The notes under the pieces were generated by a model. It had not been told where the DNA came from and did no database searches. It was given only the letters and a program-made list of their open reading frames with translations. Source: Draconibacterium mangrovi (lineage in GTDB: Bacteria; Bacteroidota; Bacteroidia; Bacteroidales; Prolixibacteraceae). From it: a stretch of 64,000 nucleotides of DNA. Below, one piece after another: positions 24,171-33,009 of the stretch. The DNA lies in the NCBI RefSeq assembly GCF_010586825.1, contig NZ_JAAAGB010000001.1, positions 1,612,001 through 1,676,000 on the forward strand. The letters run 5' to 3'. The translations under genes were made by a program, and so were the position numbers. Position 1 is the stretch's first letter; every line of letters begins with the position of its first letter.

Positions 24171-26339
24171 ATGAAAAATCTTTTCTTAGTCATTTCAATT
24201 CTATTTACCTTTAATTCTTTAGCTCAGAATTCGATCATCTTTACTATTAAAGATGAAAATGATGAGCTTTTAACCGGAGCAAATATTCTCATTGAAGGAA
24301 CTACAACCGGAACGGTTTCAGACGAAAACGGAGTGGCAAGGTTCAGCAATATTCCTAATGGAAAAACGGTGTTTCTTGTGTCTTTTATTGGCTATGAAAC
24401 AACGAAAATAACGCTTCATTTTCCGCAGGACAACAATAAAAGTATCGTTGTGGAACTGGAAGAGGGTGAGGAGCTGGAAGAGGTGATTGTTGCCGCCACC
24501 CGTTCATCACGGACAATTGAAGATATTCCAACACGTGTTGAAGCTATTACCGGTGAAGAATTAGGTGAACAAGCTGCTATGAATTCAAGTAATATCGGCA
24601 TGCTTTTAAGCGAAACCACAGGAGTGCAAATGCAACAAACTTCGCTGAGTTCAGGAAATATGAATATCCGGATTCAAGGCTTGGACGGCAGATACACCCA
24701 AATATTAAAGGACGGATTTCCGTTGTATTCCGGATTTGCCGGAGGTTTATCCATTATGCAAATTCCACCCCTCGATTTAAAACAGGTAGAATTGATTAAG
24801 GGAAGTAATTCAACGCTTTACGGCGGTGGTGCTATTGCCGGACTGGTGAATCTTGTTTCAATTACTCCCGAAGAAAAACCGGAGCTCAGCCTCATGTTTA
24901 ATCAAACCAGCGCTTTAGGATCGACAGCTAATTTTTTCTATGCGCAAAAATTCAGTAAAACCGGAATTACAATTTATGGTTCGGCAAATCATCAGGTTCC
25001 TTACGACCCGGATGATGATGGTTTCTCAAACCTGCCTAAATCGACCACCTATAATCTGAATCCAAAGTTTTATTTCTACCCCAATAAAAACACCGAACTA
25101 TTATTTGGAGTCACCTCTACTTTTGATAACCGAACCGGTGGTGATATGGAAGTCATTAAAGACAAGGCAAATCAGCAACATGTATTTTCCGAGAAGAATA
25201 CTTCAGAACGATATTCCACTCAATTTAAATTTCAGAATTCAAACGATGTACGAAGTATCGTTGTAAAAAACAGTGTGAGTTATTTTAAACGAGAATTGAA
25301 CATCCCTAATTATCAGTTTGGCGGAAAACAGTTATCTGGCTTTTCAGAGGTAAATTACAGCCTTTACAAAGAGGAAAATACTGACTGGCAATTTGGGGCA
25401 AATCATTATTTCGAGCAGTTTAAAGAAACGAGGACTGATGCGGATGCAAAAAGGGATTATACGCATAATACGCTGGGTGTTTATGCGCAGAATACTACCG
25501 ATTTTAGTCCGAAGTTTACGCTTGAAGGCGGATTGAGAACGGACTACAATTTCGATTACGGAACTTTTGTACTTCCGAGAATTGCCTTGCTTTTTAAAGC
25601 CACAGAAAAACTGAGCTCACGAATTGGCGGTGCGATGGGATACAAACTTCCAACGATTTTTACGGAAGATGCCGAGAAATTGTATTTCCGCAATATTCAG
25701 CCGATATCAAGCGATCAAATGGATCCGGAAAGGTCGATAGGAGGGAATTTTGATGTGAATTACAAAACGGTGTTTTTCGATGCGGTAACCTTTTCTATCA
25801 ACCAACTTTTCTACATTACACAACTCAAAGATGCACTTGTTTTAAGAGAGAATCAGATTGATAATACTTCTTTTTTTGAGAATGCCGACGGGAACATTTT
25901 AAGCTCAGGATTTGAAACTAATGCCAAGTTCTCGTACGCCGATTTTAAGCTGTATTTTAATTATGCTTTTATAAACACCAAGCTTCAATACGATAACATA
26001 AACAACCAGAAACCACTTACGCCAAAACATAATTTAGGAACGGTTTTGATGTACGAAACGGAAGAAAAATGGTCGATAGGGTATGAGTTGTATTACACCG
26101 GAACTCAGTTTGACGAACAATACAACTCAAAACCTGATTTTTGGGTAATGGGATTTATGGTGATGCGACATTTTAAAAACCTGTCGGCATTTATCAATTT
26201 TGAGAATTTTACCGATGTAATTCAGACCAATTATGAGCCGTTGGTTTTGCCTCCATACAATTCTCCGACTTTCCCTGATATTTGGGCTCCCTCCGACGGT
26301 TTTGTATTTAATGGCGGGATTAGAATAAATCTACTGTAG
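24171..26339 (+). CDS. TonB-dependent outer-membrane receptor with carboxypeptidase-like N-domain
   Basis: 722 residues. Signal peptide to SLAQ (residues 1-19), then a carboxypeptidase-regulatory-like domain (about 22-105; FTIKDEND, GTTTGTVSDENG, VSFIGYE), a plug domain (about 115-230; VIVAATRSSRTIEDIPTRVEAITGEEL, NIRIQGLDGRYTQILKDG, LIKGSNSTLYGGGAIAG) and a 22-strand-type barrel ending NGGIRINLL. The plug has the BtuB/siderophore-receptor style, without a SusD partner, so the cargo is probably a small chelate or cofactor rather than a glycan. It lies beside the nitrate island but on the other strand; a role in metal supply (Fe, Mo, Cu) is guesswork. No cobalamin riboswitch precedes it. Confidence 0.9.
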   Translation: MKNLFLVISILFTFNSLAQNSIIFTIKDENDELLTGANILIEGTTTGTVSDENGVARFSNIPNGKTVFLVSFIGYETTKITLHFPQDNNKSIVVELEEGEELEEVIVAATRSSRTIEDIPTRVEAITGEELGEQAAMNSSNIGMLLSETTGVQMQQTSLSSGNMNIRIQGLDGRYTQILKDGFPLYSGFAGGLSIMQIPPLDLKQVELIKGSNSTLYGGGAIAGLVNLVSITPEEKPELSLMFNQTSALGSTANFFYAQKFSKTGITIYGSANHQVPYDPDDDGFSNLPKSTTYNLNPKFYFYPNKNTELLFGVTSTFDNRTGGDMEVIKDKANQQHVFSEKNTSERYSTQFKFQNSNDVRSIVVKNSVSYFKRELNIPNYQFGGKQLSGFSEVNYSLYKEENTDWQFGANHYFEQFKETRTDADAKRDYTHNTLGVYAQNTTDFSPKFTLEGGLRTDYNFDYGTFVLPRIALLFKATEKLSSRIGGAMGYKLPTIFTEDAEKLYFRNIQPISSDQMDPERSIGGNFDVNYKTVFFDAVTFSINQLFYITQLKDALVLRENQIDNTSFFENADGNILSSGFETNAKFSYADFKLYFNYAFINTKLQYDNINNQKPLTPKHNLGTVLMYETEEKWSIGYELYYTGTQFDEQYNSKPDFWVMGFMVMRHFKNLSAFINFENFTDVIQTNYEPLVLPPYNSPTFPDIWAPSDGFVFNGGIRINLL

Positions 26340-26366
26340 GGTTTACACTATTTGAAGATAGAATCC

Positions 26367-26561
26367 TTAAACAATTGTTTTTTTTAATTCCTCAATACAG
26401 TCGGGGCACAGGCAACCATCGAAACAAGCCATGATATAATCGCGCACTTTTTCGGGCATATCTACTTGTGCACACCAGCAGTGATAGTTGCCGGTGCAGG
26501 TATGCAAATTTCCACATTTGGCGCATGAATGTGGTTCGTATTTCGGATTGTGTTCCATCAT
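26367..26561 (-). CDS. Cysteine-rich CWC family small protein
   Basis: 64 residues if read from the first of two adjacent ATGs (26561 or 26558); a longer reading upstream has no family features. Nine cysteines occur in pairs: SCAKCG, CTGNYHCWC, AC..GCLCPDC, with the CWC core that names the family. The spacing suggests one or two zinc or metal knuckles. It is cytoplasmic, with no signal peptide. It converges on the TonB receptor gene with only 27 bp between the stops. The family has no assigned function that I know. Confidence 0.75.
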   Translation of the reverse strand: MMEHNPKYEPHSCAKCGNLHTCTGNYHCWCAQVDMPEKVRDYIMACFDGCLCPDCIEELKKTIV

Positions 26562-26656
26562 TGTCCGGATTTTAGGAATACAAAAATGAATATTTCTTAC
26601 AACATTGCAATTTGAGTTTGAAAAATGGTTGGAAAAAGAATTATTAACAGTAAAAC

Positions 26657-26691
26657 AAAAGCCTGATATTCGCAAAGATTATCAGGCTTTT
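26657..26691 (-). terminator. Terminator after the esterase gene
   Basis: Twelve-base perfect arms AAAAGCCTGATA / TATCAGGCTTTT with an 11-nt loop, 20 bp beyond the esterase stop. T-runs on both sides allow it to act in either direction. Confidence 0.88.
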
Positions 26692-26710
26692 ATACTATTT
26701 TTTATCCGTT

Positions 26711-27550
26711 TTAATCTTTCTTCCCTTTTTCAAAAAAGTGGTGAAAAAATACACTTTGAAAAGCGATAGCGTTTTTCCAATAATCCCAGGTATGTCCGCC
26801 GGGCCGTGTGGTAAAATCGTGTGGAATATTTCGCTCAAGCAGCTTTTCGTGCAAGTCGCAGTTAACGCCGTAAAAGAAGTCGCCTACGCCACAATCAATT
26901 GATATTTCAAGCGATCCGGGCGTTAGCTTGTAAACAAGATTGATGACGCTGTTTTCTTCCCAGTTGTCTTTGTTTTCCGCATAAGTGCCCAGTCTTTTCG
27001 AAAGATCCCAGTTGTTGGGGAACGGGCGAATATCAACTCCGCCACTCAAACTTCCTGCCGCGCCATAAACGTCCTGGTTTCTGAAAGCAAGATACAAAGC
27101 ACCGTGTCCGCCCATACTTAATCCGGTAATCGCACGTCCTTCGCGCGAATCAATTGTGCTAAACGAGGCGTCAACCCGGTTTACCAGTTCATGTGCTACA
27201 TAGGTTTCGTATTTTATGTCTTCATCAATCGGGCTATCGAAATACCAGCTCGAGAAAGCACCGTCAGGACAAACGATAATAAACTGATACAAATCGGCAT
27301 AATCTTTAATTTCAGGTACGTTGTTTAACCAATCGTTTTGATTGCCACTATAACCGTGAAGCAGATAAAGAACCGGATAGGAATTGGTTTCAGAATAACC
27401 TTCCGGAGTAATTACCACAGTTTCTATGTCTTTATCCATCGACTGGCTGTGAGTAGTTAAGTATTGAACTTTGGCCGCTTCAGTTTCTAACACAAAGCCG
27501 GAAACAACAATCAGTAAGATGATTGCTTTAAGTATAAACGTTCTTTTCAT
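26711..27550 (-). CDS. Secreted alpha/beta-hydrolase, putative carbohydrate esterase (esterase D / CE1 type)
   Basis: 279 residues with a Sec signal peptide (cleavage about TEAA). The fold markers are YPVLYLLHGYSGNQNDW (oxyanion-hole HG), the nucleophile elbow GLSMGGHGAL (Ser about 143), and PGGHTWDYW with the catalytic histidine; the acidic residue is probably in DCGVGDFFYGVN. This is the family of feruloyl/acetyl-xylan esterases and S-formylglutathione hydrolases. The signal peptide and closeness to glycosidase genes favour removal of acyl groups from plant or algal polysaccharide. It is a single-gene unit with its own terminator. Confidence 0.88.
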   Translation of the reverse strand: MKRTFILKAIILLIVVSGFVLETEAAKVQYLTTHSQSMDKDIETVVITPEGYSETNSYPVLYLLHGYSGNQNDWLNNVPEIKDYADLYQFIIVCPDGAFSSWYFDSPIDEDIKYETYVAHELVNRVDASFSTIDSREGRAITGLSMGGHGALYLAFRNQDVYGAAGSLSGGVDIRPFPNNWDLSKRLGTYAENKDNWEENSVINLVYKLTPGSLEISIDCGVGDFFYGVNCDLHEKLLERNIPHDFTTRPGGHTWDYWKNAIAFQSVFFHHFFEKGKKD

Positions 27551-27932
27551 CTATTCAAATTTTTTAGCTGGCGTTAAAATTAGGGACAAATAATTTATGT
27601 TAGGCACTGTTCACAATTAAATGCTTTCATTCTTCATTTTTTATTATTGCATCGTACTTAAAATGATTGATGTTGTCAAAGAGTACATCTTCGAAATCAG
27701 AAATCAATTAGTGAAATTTCCTTTGAAGTAGGCTTTAAGCACCTGCCTGCTTCATTTTTATAGATGTTGAAAACGCCGGTAGGAATACTGATCAAGTAAT
27801 ATCGTAATTTGTTTATATTTACTTGCAATGTGTCAGTATAACACTAAGTTTTTGATTTTTTGGCTATCTTTCGCCACTGATTTGTATTGACTAGCTGATA
27901 AATTCTAAAACTAACTGACTTAAACTAAGCAA
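27551..27932. other. 382-bp divergent intergenic region without a gene
   Basis: It separates the esterase (minus) and a plus-strand outer-membrane-like protein. It is A/T-rich and no frame with family features is seen. TATCTTTC at about 27865 is a weak match to the Bacteroidota -7 box for the plus-strand gene. Confidence 0.55.
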
Positions 27933-28691
27933 ATGAAACGAATACTAATTTTTGTAGTACTTATGGCTGCGGTGCAGTTTGTAGGTGCGCAAGACAATGA
28001 AAATAAATCCTCTGATAAACATTTTTCAGGTTCGGTATGGGCTACTAATAATGGCATTTCTTTAATTCCTACGTTTAACCTTGGGAAACCGGCATTTATG
28101 TTTAATTTTTCAATAGGCGGCGAAAAATTGAGTTTTGATCCGCAACTCCGATTTTCCATGGAAGGGAAACCTTGGTCATTTATTTTTTGGTGGAGGTATC
28201 AATTGGTAAATAGTGAAAAATTTCGGCTTAAGATAGGGGCTCATCCTGCTTTTTCGTTCAAGGAGATCGATGTAGTAAAAGATGGGGCAGAAATGGAGAT
28301 AATAAGAGTCAGGCGGTACTTAGCCGGCGAACTTTCGCCAACTTTTAATTTATCTGAAAAGGTAACAGTGGCACCTTATTATCTTTATGCGCATGGTGTG
28401 GAAGATGATATAACGCAACATACTCAATACATTGCTTTACAGAGCAGTATTTCAAATCTTCAATTATCGGAGAATCTTCGTTTCAGCCTAACTCCACAGG
28501 TGTACTACCTGAGAATGGATGGCCTTGACGGATTTTATGTAGCTTCAAGTTTTTCACTGTCGTTAAAGAACTTTCCCGTATCCGCTTCTTTTATGATGAA
28601 TCAGAAGATTGACAGCGAAATTGCCAGTGATGATTTTACTTGGAGTGCCAGCCTGGTATATTCGTTTAGTAATAAGTACAGAAAACGGTAA
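27933..28691 (+). CDS. Putative small outer-membrane beta-barrel protein
   Basis: 252 residues with a signal peptide ending VGAQ. The mature part alternates hydrophobic/aromatic and polar residues in segments of 8-12 (FMFNFSIGG, WSFIFWWRYQL, FRLKIGAHPAFSF, VTVAPYYLYAHG, FSLSLKNFPVSASFMM, WSASLVYSFS), as in 10- or 12-stranded barrels. I do not recognise the family and no function can be assigned. The C-terminus is basic (NKYRKR) rather than aromatic, which is unusual for a barrel end. It converges on the GH43 gene with a shared terminator. Confidence 0.75.
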   Translation: MKRILIFVVLMAAVQFVGAQDNENKSSDKHFSGSVWATNNGISLIPTFNLGKPAFMFNFSIGGEKLSFDPQLRFSMEGKPWSFIFWWRYQLVNSEKFRLKIGAHPAFSFKEIDVVKDGAEMEIIRVRRYLAGELSPTFNLSEKVTVAPYYLYAHGVEDDITQHTQYIALQSSISNLQLSENLRFSLTPQVYYLRMDGLDGFYVASSFSLSLKNFPVSASFMMNQKIDSEIASDDFTWSASLVYSFSNKYRKR

Positions 28692-28754
28692 AGTTATAAA
28701 AATATAGATTTGGTGAGAATTCAATATTGGCCCTGTCAGTTCCGTTTAATAAAG

Positions 28755-28786
28755 AAAGACTGCCCTGTTATAACAGAGCAGCCTTT
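28755..28786. terminator. Bidirectional terminator between converging genes
   Basis: Arms AAAGaCTGCcCTGTT / AACAGaGCAGcCTTT with two mismatches. It lies between the barrel-protein stop and the GH43 stop. Confidence 0.75.
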
Positions 28787-28807
28787 CAATTCGTAAATAT
28801 ATTTCGA

Positions 28808-30424
28808 TTAATTTTTCAGGTATTCAATCCAGTCGAAATCGGCGTTTGCTTTTAAAACTTTACCATTTCTTGTGGCATACAAACCAACAAAAATACCGGT
28901 AAAGAAGCCAACTGTCTCGGTTGCCAGAAACTTCGCATCGGCGGTTTCAACGGGGACAAATTCGTCGTTACCCTGTGCAAACGAAAAGGTAAAAGTGGTT
29001 TTATCGCCGCTAACCCGCAGTTTTACCGGACCCGGTTTTAGCGTGTATTCTTTCGATGTGTAAATGGTTTGTCCAAACTGCAATTTTACGGTCAGAATTC
29101 GGTCGTTTCCTTTTTTGCTAACCAGTATATCGAAGTGCGAACCGTTGTTTAGCAAGATCAACCCTGCCTCCTCATTTTCATTTTTCGGATCAAACTCAAG
29201 TTGAGTGGTTGCCGTAAAATAATGGTGTTTTAGACGACGTCCCACAAAGGTTGATGAATTATTGGTACTGATTGTCTCGGCAGCTCCTTTTAAGCGCAGG
29301 TAACCTTTTCTTTCGGTAAGTGAAAAGTTACTTTCTACCGGTGCCTGAACATAGTTCCAGTCTAAACCAAGCTTGTCGTTATCAAACTCAATTTTAGCAG
29401 GAGGCTCGGTAACCGGTTTTAATGGTAGGGTGGGGCAGGTCATATCAATGTCAACAGTTCCGTTTCCGTTTACCACAGGCCAGCCGTTTTTGGGCCAGGT
29501 TACCGGTGCCAAACAGGTTTCGCGTCCTAAAATGTGGTGCGTTTTATCCGAAATATTGCGATAGCCGTGGAAAACGATCCACCACGAATTGTCGTGCGCC
29601 TGGATAATATCGGCATGGCCAATTCCTTGTATCGGTTTACCCTGACCAGCAGCGTTGCATTGTGTTAAAATTGGGTTGGCCGGATTATCAGTGTACGGCC
29701 CCCAAATGCTGTTACTGCGGGCAATAGTTTCGGAGTGTGCTTCCTCGGTTCCGCCTTCTGCGGCCATCAGGTAGTACCAACCGTCTTTTTTGTAAATGTG
29801 TGGTCCTTCGGAATATCGGCCACCCGTGCCATTCCAAACTTTTTTACCTACCGAAAGTGCACCGGTTTTTAAGTCTACTTCATACAAAATAAAAGGAGAA
29901 CTGATGATGTACGCCTTCCCATCTTCATCCCAAAACAGATCCGGATCGATACCCGGAACATCCACCCAAATTGGATCGGACCACGGACCTGCAGGATTGG
30001 TTGCGCTTACAAAAAAGTTTCCTCCGCCGGTAATATTGGTGGTGATCATATAAAACGTTCCGTCGTGGTGACGTAGCGTTGCAGCGAATATATTCAGTCC
30101 GTTCGGAATTTGTTCTTTACGGTGAATACAATGACCGATCTGTTCCCAGTTTACAAGGTCTTTACTATGAAAAATGGGGACTCCGGGAAAGTATTCAAAA
30201 GTACTGGTGATGAGGTAATAGTCGTTGCCAACACGGCAAACACTCGGATCGGAATAGAAACCCGGAAGAATTGGATTATTGTAGGTTACTGTTGCATTTG
30301 GCTCGGGTGCTTTTGCAAACGGATTTGAGGCAATTTGCGCAAACACGTTCATGCTCAGGCAAAGTGCGAGTAGCAGAACAAAACTTTTTAATGCTGTGGT
30401 TGAGCACAATTCATTCTTATTCAT
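28808..30424 (-). CDS. GH43 glycosidase (beta-xylosidase / arabinofuranosidase type), secreted
   Basis: 538 residues from the ATG at 30424, chosen because it gives a clean signal peptide (cleavage NVFAQ); an upstream ATG at 30454 would add ten residues. The five-blade GH43 propeller shows the general base in NPILPGFYSDPS, the pKa-setting Asp in GIDPDLFWDEDG and the acid Glu in GRYSEGPHIYKKDGWYYL. The WDYTDNP/ILTQCN region and the HGYRN motif support the xylosidase-like branch. A C-terminal beta-sandwich (about 345-538; GLDWNYVQAP...GFFTGIFVGLYA) is typical of bacterial GH43 xylosidases. The substrate is xylo- or arabino-oligosaccharide; the exact one is uncertain. It stands alone, divergent from the Tat protein gene. 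Confidence 0.92.
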   Translation of the reverse strand: MNKNELCSTTALKSFVLLLALCLSMNVFAQIASNPFAKAPEPNATVTYNNPILPGFYSDPSVCRVGNDYYLITSTFEYFPGVPIFHSKDLVNWEQIGHCIHRKEQIPNGLNIFAATLRHHDGTFYMITTNITGGGNFFVSATNPAGPWSDPIWVDVPGIDPDLFWDEDGKAYIISSPFILYEVDLKTGALSVGKKVWNGTGGRYSEGPHIYKKDGWYYLMAAEGGTEEAHSETIARSNSIWGPYTDNPANPILTQCNAAGQGKPIQGIGHADIIQAHDNSWWIVFHGYRNISDKTHHILGRETCLAPVTWPKNGWPVVNGNGTVDIDMTCPTLPLKPVTEPPAKIEFDNDKLGLDWNYVQAPVESNFSLTERKGYLRLKGAAETISTNNSSTFVGRRLKHHYFTATTQLEFDPKNENEEAGLILLNNGSHFDILVSKKGNDRILTVKLQFGQTIYTSKEYTLKPGPVKLRVSGDKTTFTFSFAQGNDEFVPVETADAKFLATETVGFFTGIFVGLYATRNGKVLKANADFDWIEYLKN

Positions 30425-30515
30425 GGTAATTATTAATTTTAGTTGGTTGTACAATTTTGTTAGATCAATAAGACTAATTTATAAAAATTAAGCTGATGTG
30501 CGAATCTAATTCATA

Positions 30516-30535
30516 TTGTACAAAGTACAAAATTA
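30516..30535 (-). promoter_or_regulatory. GH43 promoter -7 box overlapping a TTGTAC-AAA-GTACAA palindrome
   Basis: On the minus strand TAATTTTG (30528-30535) fits the TAnnTTTG -7 box. A perfect 6-bp inverted repeat (30516-30530) begins inside it and runs over the expected start point, the usual place for a repressor. It lies about 100 bp before the GH43 ATG. Confidence 0.5.
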
Positions 30536-30755
30536 AATTCTACTCTTCTTACAGAACACAACGATCTGATACTTGCCAGCATGTATTTCTATAAGATGGT
30601 AGTCCTGTGCCATAAAATTAAAGTAGAAAATCATAAGATAATATTTTTCTTATATCCTATGAACTTCGGCTGGAGTAAGATTGCTTTCGTGATGATACGA
30701 TCATATCTATCCTATGGAAGACGTTTGGTGGCTTTTGTGCAGTAGTCTAAAATTA

Positions 30756-30832
30756 GTACAAGTTTTTTACCTATTTGTCTAAATAATACTTTGCTAATAA
30801 TTCTGAAAAGGCAGGAGGATGTTTTAATTTTG
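30756..30832 (+). promoter_or_regulatory. Operator copy A plus -7 box before the Tat-protein gene
   Basis: A 35-bp element (30756-30790) with CAAGTTTTTTAC, ATTTGTC and ATAATACT blocks matches copy B at 31507 in 30 of 35 positions. The -7 box TAATTTTG (30825-30832) lies 34 bp beyond it, and the spacing is identical in copy B. No -33 TTTG is present, which suggests that an activator binds the repeat. Confidence 0.65.
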
Positions 30833-30899
30833 AAAAGCCGCGTTCAGCTTTCTTTTCCAATAGAATAGTTGAGCCTAAAAAACTAAAGCTTTAACTAAA

Positions 30900-31475
30900 A
30901 TGGAAAATTCTGGAAAGAACAACAGCCGCCGAAATTTTATCAAAAAAGCGTGTATATCCGGTTCCTGTTTTTGTGGTTTTCTGGCTCTGGTAAATGACGG
31001 GCGTGCAGAAGAACAACCCGATTCCGGGAAATTACTGATGCAGGAGTGGATTTCAACCCTCTTAAAAAGTATCGAAGATAACACCGAAGCTTCGCAACAG
31101 ATTTTGAAAAATTGTGCCCATGTGCATTTTCGGCATTTGGAGATGGAAAAAGTGCTGAAACCGTACAAAGGTGATATCGACAAATTCATTTCATTTTTGG
31201 AAAAAGAGTGGGGCTGGAAGATTGAATACGATAAAAGTACCGGTGTGTTACTGGCCAACGAAAACAAGGATTTTTGTGTTTGCCCAATGGTAAACCCGGA
31301 AAAAGGAGTGGACTCATCGATTTTGTGTTATTGCTCCGAGGGATTTGCCGAACTCATGTTTTCATTTGTTTCAGAACAAAAGGTAAGAGCCGAAGTATTG
31401 TCATCAATCCATCGAGGGAATAATAATACCTCTATTTATAAGAAAAATACCTGTATTTATAAAGTGATGCTGTAA
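30900..31475 (+). CDS. Tat-exported cysteine-containing protein of unknown function
   Basis: 191 residues. The N-terminus has a textbook twin-arginine signal (SRRNFIKKA) and a short hydrophobic stretch with probable cleavage after GRA, so the protein is folded, perhaps with a cofactor, before export. The mature part is mostly helical, then ends with a compact region rich in paired cysteines (FCVCPM near 136, LCYCSEGF near 152). The Cys-x-Cys pairs and conserved HFRHLEM suggest a metal or redox site. I do not recognise the family. It is controlled by the same repeated operator as the GH27-GH127 operon 150 bp downstream, so it probably works with carbohydrate breakdown. Confidence 0.8.
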   Translation: MENSGKNNSRRNFIKKACISGSCFCGFLALVNDGRAEEQPDSGKLLMQEWISTLLKSIEDNTEASQQILKNCAHVHFRHLEMEKVLKPYKGDIDKFISFLEKEWGWKIEYDKSTGVLLANENKDFCVCPMVNPEKGVDSSILCYCSEGFAELMFSFVSEQKVRAEVLSSIHRGNNNTSIYKKNTCIYKVML

Positions 31476-31506
31476 TTTTTACTGAGATTTACACGAGAAC
31501 GAATAG

Positions 31507-31583
31507 GTGCAAGTTTTTTACTGATTTGTCCACATAATACTAAAAAATGTCTTCTCGAAAAATAAGAGTTTGTTTTACTTTTG
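31507..31583 (+). promoter_or_regulatory. Operator copy B plus -7 box before the GH27 operon
   Basis: The repeat spans 31507-31541 and the -7 box TACTTTTG 31576-31583, again 34 bp apart. The two copies also share TTCT, AGAG-like and TGTTT segments between operator and -7 box. It lies 47 bp before the GH27 start. Confidence 0.65.
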
Positions 31584-31629
31584 TTACCATGTGCTAAGCG
31601 TTTGTGTTGTAAATAAATTCAATAAAAAT

Positions 31630-32997
31630 ATGAAGAACTTTAAACTACTATTTGTCGCAATTCTTTTTGCACTTTTTGCATGTAATAATCAGAAACAAGC
31701 GGAGCCGTTTGCTAAAGGCGAGTTCAAAACCTGGGCTGAAACGCCACCAATGGGTTGGAACAGCTGGGACTGTTACGGACCAACCGTTGAGGAACACGAG
31801 GTAAAAGCCAATGCCGACTACATGGCCGAGAACATGAAAGATTATGGTTGGGAATACATTGTGGTTGATATCCGTTGGTTTGTTGAGAACGACAAAGCCG
31901 GTGGTTACAACCAAACCGATCCGCGTTATGTAATCGACGAATACGGACGTTACCAACCTGCCGTAAACCGTTTCCCTTCGGCTGCCTATGGAAAAGGATT
32001 TAAAGAGCTGGCCGAATATGTACACGGCAAAGGATTAAAATTTGGTATTCACATTATGCGCGGTATTCCGAAAGTGGCGGTTGAAAACAAATTACCGATT
32101 CTGGGAACCGATGGAATTACTGCAGATCAGATTTATTCAACTGAATTGCAGTGTCCCTGGTTACGGGATAATTACACCATTGTTGCTGATCAACCCGGTG
32201 CGCAGGAGTATTACAACTCAATTATGAATATGTATGCAGGCTGGGGAGTTGATTTTATCAAGATCGACGACTTGTCGCGTCCATACCACCAGGGAGAAAT
32301 TGAACTGATCCGAAACGCCATCGATAATTGTGGCCGCCCGATCGTTTTAAGTACATCGCCCGGTGCAACCCCCATTACCGCTGCCGACCATGTAAAAGAA
32401 CATGCCAACATGTGGCGTATGGTTGATGATGTTTGGGACACCTGGCATCATTTCGATAACCTGATTAAAGTTTGTGAACAATGGTATCCGCACATTGCAC
32501 CCGGTACCTGGCCCGATTGTGATATGATTCCGCTGGGACGTATTTCAATTCGAGGCGAACGTGGGGAAGATCGTATGACACGTTTGACTTCGGATGAGCA
32601 ATATTCGTTAATGTCATTATTTACAATTTTTAAATCGCCACTCATGTTTGGCGGCGATCTGCCAAGTAACGATGAATTCACCCTGTCGTTGTTAACCAAC
32701 GAAGACGTGCTGAAAATGCACCGTGAAAGCATCGATGTAAAACAACTTTTCCAGGATGAAAGCAAGGTAGCCATAACATCAAAAAATCCAGATACCGGAG
32801 AAATCTACCTGGCACTTTTCAATATCTCGGATGGGGAAGAACCTTTAAATGTAGGTGTAGAACTTTCAGAACTGGGTATTGAAGGTGAATGTTCTGCAAT
32901 AAATATGTGGACGGGAGAAGACCTTGGAACCTTCTCCGGATCCATCGATCAAAGCCTTTCGGCACACCAAAGTATCTTGTTAAAACTAAAACAGTAA
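31630..32997 (+). CDS. GH27 alpha-galactosidase-like glycosidase, lipoprotein
   Basis: 455 residues from ATG 31630, which gives a lipoprotein signal (LFALFAC); a longer reading from 31570 has no signal. The TIM barrel starts with PPMGWNSWDCYG. The nucleophile is Asp213 in VDFIKIDD and the acid/base is in the RMVDDVWD segment (Asp266/267). The C-terminal beta-sandwich covers about 380-455. GH27 enzymes remove terminal alpha-D-galactose or, in some members, beta-L-arabinopyranose or alpha-N-acetylgalactosamine; the GH127 partner makes an arabinose- or galactose-bearing pectin or arabinogalactan side chain plausible. It lies 12 bp before the GH127 gene, in one operon. Confidence 0.93.
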   Translation: MKNFKLLFVAILFALFACNNQKQAEPFAKGEFKTWAETPPMGWNSWDCYGPTVEEHEVKANADYMAENMKDYGWEYIVVDIRWFVENDKAGGYNQTDPRYVIDEYGRYQPAVNRFPSAAYGKGFKELAEYVHGKGLKFGIHIMRGIPKVAVENKLPILGTDGITADQIYSTELQCPWLRDNYTIVADQPGAQEYYNSIMNMYAGWGVDFIKIDDLSRPYHQGEIELIRNAIDNCGRPIVLSTSPGATPITAADHVKEHANMWRMVDDVWDTWHHFDNLIKVCEQWYPHIAPGTWPDCDMIPLGRISIRGERGEDRMTRLTSDEQYSLMSLFTIFKSPLMFGGDLPSNDEFTLSLLTNEDVLKMHRESIDVKQLFQDESKVAITSKNPDTGEIYLALFNISDGEEPLNVGVELSELGIEGECSAINMWTGEDLGTFSGSIDQSLSAHQSILLKLKQ

Positions 32998-33009
32998 TTT
33001 ATTATTAAA

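Larger units (their letters stand above)
30425..30899. other. 475-bp divergent intergenic region with two regulatory elements
   Basis: No gene is supported. It holds the TTGTAC palindrome of the GH43 promoter (30516-30535) and operator copy A with its -7 box (30756-30832). Two ATCCTATG(G/A)A units (about 30655 and 30710) are a weak repeat. Confidence 0.55.
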
